Shown one piece after another: positions 55,488 to 64,000 of a stretch of 64,000 bases of DNA. The notes beneath the pieces were generated by a model. That model was given only the letters and a program-made list of their open reading frames with translations. It searched no databases and was not told the DNA's origin. Source of the stretch: Adiantum capillus-veneris (Eukaryota > Streptophyta > Polypodiopsida > Polypodiales > Pteridaceae). Position numbers and translations under genes: made by a program. Every line of letters begins with the position of its first letter. Position 1 is the stretch's first letter. The stretch is taken from NCBI GenBank assembly GCA_014529385.2, contig CM043942.1:105455141-105519140 (forward strand), read 5' to 3'.

Positions 55488-55975
55488 TGTAGAAGGCGAG
55501 GACAATCCCAGCATAACAGGCAGGAACTGCCCCTTAGAAGGCCGACCAACGGGGAGCGAGAACAGCTACACTGGCAGTAATTACCATAGGTAGTTACTAC
55601 AATAACTCTTGAGAGCTATAAATAGGACCTGCTACACTGTAATTGGATACTTGACTTTTTGGCTTTTGGCTATCTAAACACTTTAAGGTTACGAGCTCTT
55701 AGTTTCTAGACTCACCCTTGTAATCATTACTTCTGTAATCATCTGAGCTTAAGCCTATTGTACTCTATACTGGTTACTCATGAGCTAATGATCTAAATCT
55801 ACAAATACCATTTCCAATCTTCAACTTTGTCTTTCATTTCAGTATATCATTTCAGCTCAGTTCTCTATTCAGACCAGTACTCTATTTCAGTTCCCATTAA
55901 CTAAACTGCCTATATACAATAGCTCCAAATTTTGACATTGGAATAAGCTATCTAAAGAGACCAACTCCCATTCCA
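55488..55975 (+). repeat. 3' LTR of the outer gypsy element
   Basis: 488 bp, TATA box at 55617-55624. Partner of 35249-35716. Confidence 0.8.
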
Positions 55976-56442
55976 CTCGTTGTCAAAAAAATGTGTCTCA
56001 CAGGTTAATATTGCACCGTTTTCATTTTCAAAAATGTCGGTTGAGGAAAAGGAGAAATTCCGCCCAAAATAGAGAAAAATAGTTTAAAAACTTGAAAAAT
56101 AAACCTCGTTTTCTAAAATTTCCTCTTGGAAAATTCAAGGAAAGGAATTTTGTATGTTTGGAAAATTGATTTTTTCCTAACACTGCCGAGCGAACGCACC
56201 ATAGCGCCCTCCGTGCCGATTGTCTCAGCCTCGCACGACAGATGGTGACTTCCATGGCGCCTTGGTCTATCGCCTACCACCCGTCATCTCCCGCTCACTG
56301 CCTAACCATGATAATCCATACGTCTTTTCACCTACCTCGTCACCTCTTACCATGTGTTTTCTGCCCATGATGGTAGCCTTTATTGTAGTCCCACAGGATG
56401 GAAAACTGCTGAGCTTCCTCTGCCTCATACATCCATCAGTAC
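55976..56442. other. Unassigned spacer
   Basis: AT-rich then GC-rich. No supported feature. Confidence 0.5.
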
Positions 56443-56792
56443 TGTTAGGAATTAAACCTACTTCCATCCTATGCTTATGTGAACTACCCCTAAAGGTGCT
56501 ACTCTCACACACTTTAGTGGGAAACATGCTACATCTATCATGCATAATGGAGTAGACACTTGTCCTAAAGATCCTCATGCACTTTACACCTAGCTACTTA
56601 TGTGGATGCATTAGCATCTTCCACCTCCACTGCTTGCATGTATTACTCCATCTATAAATGAAGAAGCATTGTACAAATAATCATCCCATCTATCAACCTA
56701 CTTATTTTGTGCTATTTTGTACTTGGCTTGCTTGTGCAGGTATTAATTATGAATGCTACCAATTTTGATCTGCTATAATTACTAGCCTTACA
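56443..56792 (+). repeat. 5' LTR of the small element
   Basis: 350 bp, lacks a ~30-base stretch present near the 3' end of the other LTR. Confidence 0.88.
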
Positions 56793-56794
56793 AG

Positions 56795-56806
56795 TGGTAT
56801 CGGAGC
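56795..56806 (+). promoter_or_regulatory. Primer binding site of the small element
   Basis: TGGTATCGGAGC, one base from the canonical initiator-Met site. Confidence 0.82.
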
Positions 56807-58509
56807 AAATTGTGAGGGTTGCTACAATTATTATTAACATTATTACTCATTGTAAATATCTTATTTTTGAGGTGTCTATTTTAGAAACAAGTTAGATGTC
56901 CTTTTGCATGCATGTTAAGCGTATGCTTGACACATAAACATGAGTTTTTTTAAAAACTAAAGGTCATTTTTCTTTGTTAGCATTCAATCTTGTATTGTTC
57001 TTTTTCATCTCTAGAAGATTTAGTCCGTGTCAATTTTTTTTAATCTCTCCCTTACAGGCTCTAACGAGTGTTATCAGTAAGTATTTCTCGCCTTGCTCGT
57101 CATCACGCGCAACACAGCAGCAACGCATCGCTTCTCCTTGTTGGTAGCACCATCCACACACATTGTAGCTGGACAATGCCCGCACATACCCCCCCTTATC
57201 CATCGACATGGGCACTCATTTCCTAGCAAGCACTCCATCTCTGAGCACAACTGTCTGTGCAGTATTCACTCTTTACGTCTCTTGTTGTATCCTCTACTTT
57301 TCACCACAACAGCGTCTTAAGATAAAACCACCAATGCTCCCATTGATGCACAGCAGACTGGGGAGACAGGACAAAAGCTATGGTGTGTTGCGAAGCCGTC
57401 TGCACCAGAGAATCTACTAATGGCCAACCTGAATTTTGCATGCGACGAAGGTGGAGTAGATTGCGCACAGCTGCAACAGGGCCATGCATGCTATAGCCCC
57501 AACACAATCATCCTCTGTGGCAACTTGCAACACTATCCCACGCTGCTGCCTATCAATACTTACGAAGCCTTTTTCTTTTTCACAAAGCACTTCTCGACAT
57601 CTACTCGGCACTCATCAAACAATGTGTAATTATCTGCCACGTCAATGTTGTTAGCTGCTCACAATCCTCACCCTACTCTCGACTCCATTCCCCACCTTGG
57701 CACGGACACATGCAGCCTCGCCGCATCGCATCCTAAAGCCACTGGTGCTGTTGAGCTATATTTTTCCTCACCATCAACAGCTCAAACCCACTCGTCGCTG
57801 CCTGCAAGATCAAAACATGTCAAAATTACCATGTTCATAATTTGCAAGCTTAAGCAGTCGTTCCCACTATAAAGGGACATTTTCAAGGACTCACACAACA
57901 TCCCATGAGCTTCAAAATCGGCCCTAGCAGCTCCCAATGAGCTTGCAATCTCAAGCCTTTTACTCTTGTATTTAGGGATCCAACCACGAGCTTTATGCTC
58001 CTTCAAAAAGGTTACAAGCCAAAAGCACACCAAATGACACTAAACACTATGCATGCCATACTTATGATCAAAAGCACCATGAACACGGGATTTAGACACT
58101 GCCTATACGACATGTATATGGTAAGAGCGCCCATCATGAAGAGTACACACACATGAGCATCAAATTTGGTATGTTCGTGTATTTTGTGCCGTTAGCCTTG
58201 AAGGTTGCATCCTCGACAAACTGGACCAATGATGAAGAACAAAATGGCAACTACAACATGATGAACATTACGCTAAGGATGAACAATGAATCCCTAACTA
58301 CTACACTATCATGTACACTTGTATGATGTATTTGAATGTGATCAAAACATGATGTATCCAATTTGAGAACCATGTTTACGCATCCAAATGTGAACCCATG
58401 CACTTACCTAAGGACACCTTGTATGAACCATGACCTGTTGAATCCATTGAGATCCAAGCATGATGAATCTCAAGCAATCCTAGGATGAAATCAGGTTTAA
58501 GAGGGCAAT

Positions 58510-58889
58510 TGTTAGGAGTTAAAGCTACTTCCATCCTTTGCCTATGTGAACTACCCCTAAAGGTGCTACTCTCACACACTTTAGTGGGAAACATGCCTAC
58601 ACCTAGCATGCCACATGGAGTAAACACTTGTCCGAAAACTCCTCATGCACGTTACACCTAGCTACCTATGTGGATGCATTAGCATCTTCCACCTCCATTG
58701 CTTGCATGCATTACTCCATCTATAGATGGAGAAGCATTGTACAAATAATCATCCCATGCCATCTATCAACCTACTTATTTTGTGCTATTTTGTACTTGGC
58801 TTGCTTGTGTCATTTTAATTAGAGTGTTAGTTTAATGTATTAATTATGAATGCTACCAATTATTATTTGCCATAATTACTAGCCTTACA
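58510..58889 (+). repeat. 3' LTR of the small element
   Basis: 380 bp, followed by the AGTAC duplication. Confidence 0.88.
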
Positions 58890-58894
58890 AGTAC

Positions 58895-59938
58895 CAGCCC
58901 TTACCTCACCTCAAACTGGTTCAAGTTTCTGACATTTGAATGGCTAGATCCCTTGCTACATGTGGGAAATAAGCGTGCATTGTAGCTCAGTGATGTCCCA
59001 CACTTGGCCCCCAATGATAAATCTTCAACGCTCTACTTTAATGCTTTTGTGATAGCTTGGGCAAAAAAGAGGAAAGGAAGGTCATATGCAATCCAAGGGT
59101 AGGCCACCTCTTACCTAATAAGCCTATTAAAACCGCCAGAGGCAACTGCATGGGCTTTCCAAGGAGCACTTTAGACCCCTACATGTAGCCATGCCTTGCT
59201 ACAACGCTTCTGTGTCATCGTAAGATTATGATGGAAATGCTTGTTTTAGAGCTACTTCTCCCATGCGGTTGTGCAACATGGAAAAACACGCACAGGGTTG
59301 TGAAGAGGATTTGCACCACAAGGAGGTCCCCCAACGTCATATTGTTGCATAGCTTGTGTGGGTAGATGCTGGGGTCAGGCCAGCGAGGCTCTTTGAAGGT
59401 GGTGCTGTAGAGCTGGCTAAGGCATTATGGCTACCCTGCTACCACATCTACTATAATCATCATCCCCAGAATGATCGCACACAGACTCAGTACTCCATAG
59501 CTAGCTTTGCTGTTACCCACCTTCTTGCTCACACTCTCCCCTATTTTCAATACATACAAACTCTTAACTCGCGATAGGCTAGCGGCCTTTTCCAAAACCC
59601 TTCACTGAGTCAGGTCGCTGCCTCTCTCTCAATCACAATGCACAAAAAAACAAGGGAGGGCCAAGAGTCCCCCCATCATCCGTGCACACGCGGATGATGG
59701 GAAGGATCATGGCCTCCCCTTTTTTTACAAACTGATGTTTTCCATCGCATGTAAAAAGATTCTAACCCTTTCCTCTTCCATCAATTTTCTTGCTTCGTCA
59801 CCATCATGTTTCTCTCTCTCTCTCTCTTGTGATATGTAATAATATGCTCCATTGTCAAGCGTTTTTGTAGGTAGTGCTCTCACAGGGTATGCAACATTCA
59901 TTTAGAAGCCATTGCTAACAATGAGCTTCATGAGAAAT
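58895..59938. other. Unassigned spacer before CACTA copy 3
   Basis: No recognisable domain or terminal repeat. Short CT run near 59813. The last three bases, AAT, would be the target duplication of the CACTA element. Confidence 0.5.
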
Positions 59939-60065
59939 CACTACAACAAAAGAATGTGTTATCGACGCATATATCGACGTTGCCCGTCGCTATGAGCGTC
60001 GTTATACGCGTCGCTGTGAAACCAGTCGCTATTAGCGACGCATATAGCGACGCATATAGCGACGA
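59939..60065. repeat. Terminal and subterminal repeats of CACTA copy 3
   Basis: About eight CGTCG-type motifs in both orientations (for example GCGACGCATATAGCGACG). The core motif is shared with copies 1 and 2. Confidence 0.85.
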
Positions 60066-60081
60066 CCATAGCAGAAAACTT

Positions 60082-60173
60082 TTTTCTTGGGCAGAGGGCA
60101 GGTAGCCTGGCCTGTACCCAGTTAAAAGATGGACACAGCCACAGCCAGACTTCCTGCCCTCTGCCCAAGAAAA
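60082..60173. repeat. 21-bp-arm perfect hairpin in CACTA copy 3
   Basis: Arms at 60082-60102 and 60153-60173 are exact reverse complements (core CTTGGGCAGAGGGCAGG) with a 50-base loop. Same relative position as the palindromes in copies 1 and 2, different sequence. Confidence 0.92.
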
Positions 60174-60347
60174 CGAGCAGCACCAAAATATCAACCATGC
60201 TCCCGCGCGCAGAAATTTCGGCAGAGTTCCCTTTGTTTTTACATAAACTTTAAAAAAAAAACCATATCATGTATACGCCTCCTACATGCGATCCATGTAG
60301 GATCTCACATGAGATTTAAGGCCAATGAAAGACAACCGTACCAACTG

Positions 60348-60492
60348 AAAAGCATAGCCATAACTTAAAAGCATAACCATAACTTAAAAGCGTAACCATA
60401 ACCATAACGAACCATAACCATAACTTAAAAGCATAACCATAACGAACCATAACCATAACTTAAAAGCATAACCATAACTTAAAACCATAACC
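60348..60492. repeat. Tandem repeat, 19-bp unit
   Basis: Units of AAAAGCATAACCATAACTT, some shortened or with an added CGAACCATAACCATAA. Scattered ATAACCATAA echoes continue to about 60630. Confidence 0.88.
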
Positions 60493-60845
60493 GGCTATAA
60501 TCACTTTGATCAAAAACATAATGCAGATAACCATAACCATAAACAAAATTAACAATAACCATAAGCATAACCAGAAAGAGAAACAATAACTGTCTATACA
60601 ATGACAATGACAATAATCATAACCATAAGGGAAACAATAACTGTCTGAACACTAACTGTTTGTACAAAAAAGAGACACAGAAGCGTGTCTGTGTCTCACA
60701 AAGCATATAGATGAAATCTGGTCCACTAATGACTAGGCGTCGCAACCTGCACATAGGACAACTCACAAAATTAGTATTGATATTACTTCACATATACTGA
60801 CTTAATTAAATCAACTCACACATATTAACGTCTCACCTCAAGCGA

Positions 60846-61947
60846 TCATCGAGACTGTAAGGCCTCCCAGTCTACAGGCTCTCCTGAAGCTTCAAGATCA
60901 TTCAGTACTTCATAGATACCTCTGCGATATCCATCTGACTCCTCCTCGCGTGATGGAGCTCGATGCATCGCAAGATTCTGCATTTATACAAAAATCAAAG
61001 TAATAAGAATACATGATTCATCGCGTTTTAAAAAATGCTATAGTTAAGATTGGATTAGAAACTCACAAACTCATAGCGAAAGGTGTCGAAGCCTCCGCTG
61101 CCAAGATGAGATGTCCCCCTAGTCATCTGTCGTACCTGTGCGGCCTCACGCTGCTGTCTGAACCGTGTGGCCGCTACCCGCTCATCCTCCCTGATCTGCA
61201 GCCACGTCTCGTGTGGGATGCCCGAAGGCTTCGGTGAGCCGGTCCTGAAAGCCTTCCGAGCTGCATCTCGTCGATGTTTGATGGTGTCCCGTGCAACACC
61301 CTTGATCCACCGCGCCGAAACAACGGAAGAACCCGGAGCAGGCTGGTACTCTCTCAGGATGGTCTCCACTATGTAAGTGACTTTTTCCTTTTCTTGCTGA
61401 TCCCAAGACGTCAGAATGCTGGTCGAAAACTGCAGCTCCACGAGCTGGCGAATCCGCTGTCGCATCTCAGTCCCGACTCTATCCATGTCAATAGAACCAT
61501 CTCCCCGTACAGTATAGAGCTTGGAGGCACTAGGATCGTGTGCCCCCCAAGGTGTTCGAGGTGTGCCAAGAGGTGTGTCGAGAGGTGTGCCTGGGTAAGA
61601 CGGGGGTCGTGAGTGAGGAGGGGTCGAAGCATCTGTGGACCCTCGTCCACAGCAACCACCACCTCCACGTGATGAGATGAGGACGTATCTGCCTCTGTCC
61701 CACCCCTAGGTGTCAAAGCGGCCGTGATGGGAGAAGAAGGCGTCGTACCCATAGGCGTCCTGAACCTCGTAGGCGTCCCCCCCCTAGGCGTCGATCCCTT
61801 GGGTGTGAAGCCCGGAGGCGTAGTACCCGTGCCTCTGGCTACCCAGTACTGAGAAGCCTCTGCCATTTGAGCAGGCGTCATCCGTGTAACGAAGCCCATG
61901 AATGCATTTGCACTCATGGAAGCGGGATTTGGAATCTCGTCTGCCAT
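60846..61947 (-). pseudogene. CACTA copy 3 second gene, Transposase_24-like, frameshifted
   Basis: Start ATG at 61947 (MADEIPNPASMSANAFMGF). Pro/Thr/Gly-rich N-terminal part with GGTPTRFRTP-type repeats. The frame shifts near 61670-61700, after which the expected GGGGCCGRG and TPLDTPLGTPRTPWG segments are in another frame; the core MDRVGTEMRQRIRQLVELQF and SHLGSGGFDTFRYEF run to a GT at 61065-61066. A last exon, 60977-60846, follows an AG and ends ASGEPVDWEALQSR before TGA. Exon layout parallels copies 1 and 2 with one intron fewer visible. The GGSGGF block matches GSGGWASFE of the other copies. Confidence 0.8.
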
Positions 61948-62054
61948 ACTAAAGTCCTGCACAAAGAAAGTAAAATAAAGCGTCAGAACACAGTTGTTTA
62001 AATTAACTTTAAGATAAATTTTAAATCAAAGTCTTCACAAAAACACTTACAGGC

Positions 62055-64000
62055 CTAGGTCTCGACGAGTGAGGCATCATTGATAAGATCTTGCACCGTA
62101 TCATCGTCTATCTCTAATTGCAAACATAACTCTGCCCCAACTCGTTCTGGCAGATTGTCTTCATCCATTGCATCTTCATCTACAAGTGTCAATTCTGGCT
62201 CGTCTACGTCATCCCTCGTATATCTGTCAGCTTCCTTTGCCATACCTTCGTCCATCTCATCTAATGTCACAGTAGTATGGACGTCGTCTGACTGACTTTC
62301 CTCCAGGAGATCTTGCCCTTCAAATACTTGTTTATTTCTTGGAGCAACCTGAACCACAAACCACCATTGTCGCTCTCAAGGGTCCAGTACAAAGACCACT
62401 TGCTCGCAATGTTCGGGGAGAGCAAATGTGTCGCTCGCATATGTCCAAGTCTTTGTAGAATCTATTTGCACAAGTTTGTTTCCATCTCTGCGTATCGTTG
62501 CATTGCGACCAGAAGTAATCACCTTGAACCACTTCACATCCAACAAAAACATCTCAAACCACCTGAAGCTTACTTTCAGGATATCTGACACCAGACCACA
62601 GTAATCCAGGTTGCTAGTGCTCTCATTCGTGTCTCTAGCACTGGCCCTGCTCTTTTGCATGAAACTAACCATTACCCCACTGTCAAACGTGTTTCTTCTG
62701 CTGTTAATTTGTTGTGTTCTGAAATGCTTTCCATGCGACCACAGTGCCATGTATGTATGATACTTCCAGTCACATCCAATAGCCAGCTCTTCCTCTTCTA
62801 GAGATATGGGTTCTCCGATCTGTGGAGCTGCTCTCACTGTCTTGTCCAACCATGCCATTGTAGGGAATTCAGGTAGAGGAGCAAGATAGTCTGGCAAGGG
62901 TAAGCCTCTAGTCGTTTGACTTCGCCTGAAATCCTGTCGCTCTAGATTGCGTCTCTCTTTCTCTTCTTCATACCTTTCAAGCCATTTTTGCATCGGCGCT
63001 GAATTTAGTATACAGAACTTCATGATCTTTTCTTGCATGGCAAGGTTCATTTTCTTCGGCACCCCTTGCCCTTGCGGCTCCTCTCCCACCAGTCTTGCAT
63101 CCTCCTCATCGCTCCACAGTCGAGGCATTTCTGGGTCAGAAACGGATAGAAATTAGTTCGTCAATACAAGAGACTCTTGCACTAGCCATCCTTCTGCCAT
63201 GCTCCCCTCTGGACGCGCTTTTTGGCGAAGAAAACCCTTAAGTGTTTTCATGAACCGCTCTAGAAAGAACATCCAACGGCTGTGGACTGTACTTGCTACT
63301 GCAACCTCATCTACTACATGGACGAGCAAGTGCATTTGGATAGTTAGCAGCTCGTGGGTAGATACTTCTCAATCATGCAAACTGCCTCAATGGAGTTAGC
63401 CCTTGCGACTGCAATAGATTCCTCCCGTATCTCCTTGGAAGAGATCCACTGCACTAGCTCTGAAATCTTGTATATGCAGGTCCGCACTTCCTCCGTTAAA
63501 CACCCCTTGATCGCAATTGGAAGAATGAATTGCAAGAACTTATGCCAGTCGTGAGATTTCAACCCTGACAGTTGATCGTCACGGGTGAATGCTGTCTTGA
63601 GACATCGCATATATCTTGTTGGCGTCCTGAACTTTGAAATCACCCTTTTCACTTGTCACTCTTCGTTTTTTAGCAATACCCATGGCCCTCTTGGAAGTTT
63701 TGTTTGACCAGCTGCATTGGTGAAAGGCCACAGCTCTGGCATCTTTCCAACCGACTGCAAATCATCTCGTGAAGCTCGATTGTCTTTCATTCCCATGATT
63801 GTCTTCCAGAGGAGCTCTCCCACATTCTTGAATATATGCATTGGATCCAGCAAATGGTTAATTAGTAGATCACCCCAGTACGGCAACGTACGGAGAATGG
63901 ACAAACGTTTCATTCTTGGAACAGGTTGCCCCTTATGTTGCTCCCATCGGCGACGCCACTCTTGTACATGCATAGGACGACATTCAACGCGACCAAGCTG
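62055..64000 (-). pseudogene. CACTA copy 3 transposase: TNP2 C-terminal part, DUF4218, DUF4216, without introns
   Basis: Minus strand from the window edge: TNP2 end (MKRLSILRTLPYWGDLLINH, LLDPMHIFKNVGELLW), then SHDWHKFLQFILPIAIKGCL running directly into DUF4218 (FLERFMKTLKGFLR, KARPEGSMAEGWLV), a linker, and DUF4216 (RWFEMFLLDVKWFK, RNATIRRD, FALPEHCEQVVFVLD, WWFVVQVAPRNKQVF) with an acidic tail to TAG at 62055. Breaks: TGA at 63656, frameshift near 63342, TAA at 63153, TGA at 62376. Three introns present in copies 1 and 2 (equivalents of 2543-2616, 3382-3461, 3825-3905) are absent. Confidence 0.88.

Larger units (their letters stand above)
35249..55975 (+). mobile_element. Outer Ty3/gypsy-type LTR element with an extra 3' gene, split by nested insertions
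   Basis: Direct repeats 35249-35716 and 55488-55975 begin TGTAGA, end ATTCCA and match throughout with many differences (roughly a tenth of positions), so the element is old. A good purine tract (AAGAAAGGAGGGAAGGA) precedes the right LTR. The flanks CTCAC and CTCGT agree at three of five bases only. Without the nested 39265-52479 element it is about 7.5 kb: a gag-like frame, an integrase fragment and a long extra gene region. Protease, RT and RNase H are not visible, so it was internally deleted before or after insertion. Confidence 0.8.
56443..58889 (+). mobile_element. Small non-autonomous LTR retrotransposon
   Basis: LTRs 56443-56792 (350 bp) and 58510-58889 (380 bp) start TGTTAGGA and end GCCTTACA. 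The target duplication AGTAC is at 56438-56442 and 58890-58894. TGGTATCGGAGC at 56795-56806 resembles the initiator-Met tRNA primer site with one change. Purine tract AAGAGGG precedes the right LTR. The 1.7-kb interior lacks gag or pol; its longest frames (for example minus strand 57782-58033) match nothing I recognise. The LTRs differ by indels of about 5 and 30 bases near their 3' parts. Confidence 0.9.
59939..64000 (-). mobile_element. CACTA transposon copy 3 (divergent family), 5' part outside the window
   Basis: Terminal CACTACAACAAAAGAATG at 59939, then subterminal CGTCGCTA-type motifs, a hairpin, a tandem repeat, a Transposase_24-like gene and a TNP2/DUF4218/DUF4216 transposase running off the right edge, all on the minus strand. 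Same gene order as copies 1 and 2, but proteins are only moderately similar and the termini differ after CACTACAA. The other end lies beyond base 64000. Confidence 0.93.

Noticed and set aside
57782-58033. Possible kinesin-like motif DLAGSD on the minus strand of the small LTR element
   Set aside because: Only six residues match and none of the surrounding motor-domain motifs is present.
60348-60492. Telomere-like or CRISPR-like repeat
   Set aside because: The unit is not a plant telomere motif, there are no unique spacers of constant length, and the array lies inside a CACTA element.

Overview
The window is nuclear DNA of a land plant with a repeat-rich genome. CACTA (En/Spm) DNA transposons, Ty1/copia and Tat-type Ty3/gypsy retrotransposons, spliceosomal introns and very long (CT)n and (CA)n arrays all point that way. 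The combination would suit a fern or another large-genome, non-model plant, but nothing visible fixes the species. I found no intact host gene, rRNA, tRNA or CRISPR array. Almost every base I can explain belongs to a transposable element, and most elements are nested in one another.

Layout. (1) 1-6396: a CACTA element missing its 5' end, with a six-exon TNP2-type transposase gene and a three-exon second gene, ending in a CACTA terminal repeat. (2) 6721-29071: an old minus-strand copia element cut in its reverse transcriptase by a plus-strand tandem copia array (7961-27278, target duplication CATAG). That array is cut in its protease by a young 10.3-kb minus-strand Tat-lineage gypsy element (10819-21119, target duplication TTGC). 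(3) 30140-31949: a truncated copia element of another family. (4) 32993-34532: decayed host-gene-like exons, including an FCP1/NIF (HAD) phosphatase-like domain, lying between microsatellites. (5) 35249-55975: a decayed gypsy-type element with an extra gene after integrase. It is split by a non-autonomous LTR element (39265-52479, target duplication TTTAA), which in turn is split by a second, complete CACTA element in inverted orientation (41745-49797, target duplication TTC). (6) 56443-58889: a small non-autonomous LTR element (target duplication AGTAC). (7) 59939-64000: the 3' part of a third, more distant CACTA element that runs off the window.

How the genes work together. The CACTA transposase (TNP2 core, DUF4218, DUF4216) and the accompanying Transposase_24-like protein would act on the CACTACAA termini and the CGTCGCTA-type subterminal repeats. 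All copies here carry breaks in the transposase, several of them CGA-to-TGA changes typical of methylated-CpG decay. The retrotransposons supply gag, protease, RT, RNase H and integrase, all broken at least once. The Tat element is nearly intact, with one internal stop.

Most notable points: two tandem, homologous ~70-codon reading frames upstream of gag in the Tat element that differ mainly at synonymous sites; a captured heavy-metal-associated isoprenylated-protein (HIPP) gene fragment inside the complete CACTA element; a captured DFR/CCR-like reductase fragment inside the non-autonomous LTR element; an extra unknown gene downstream of integrase in the outer gypsy element; absence of three transposase introns from the third CACTA element; and long perfect hairpins near CACTA ends.
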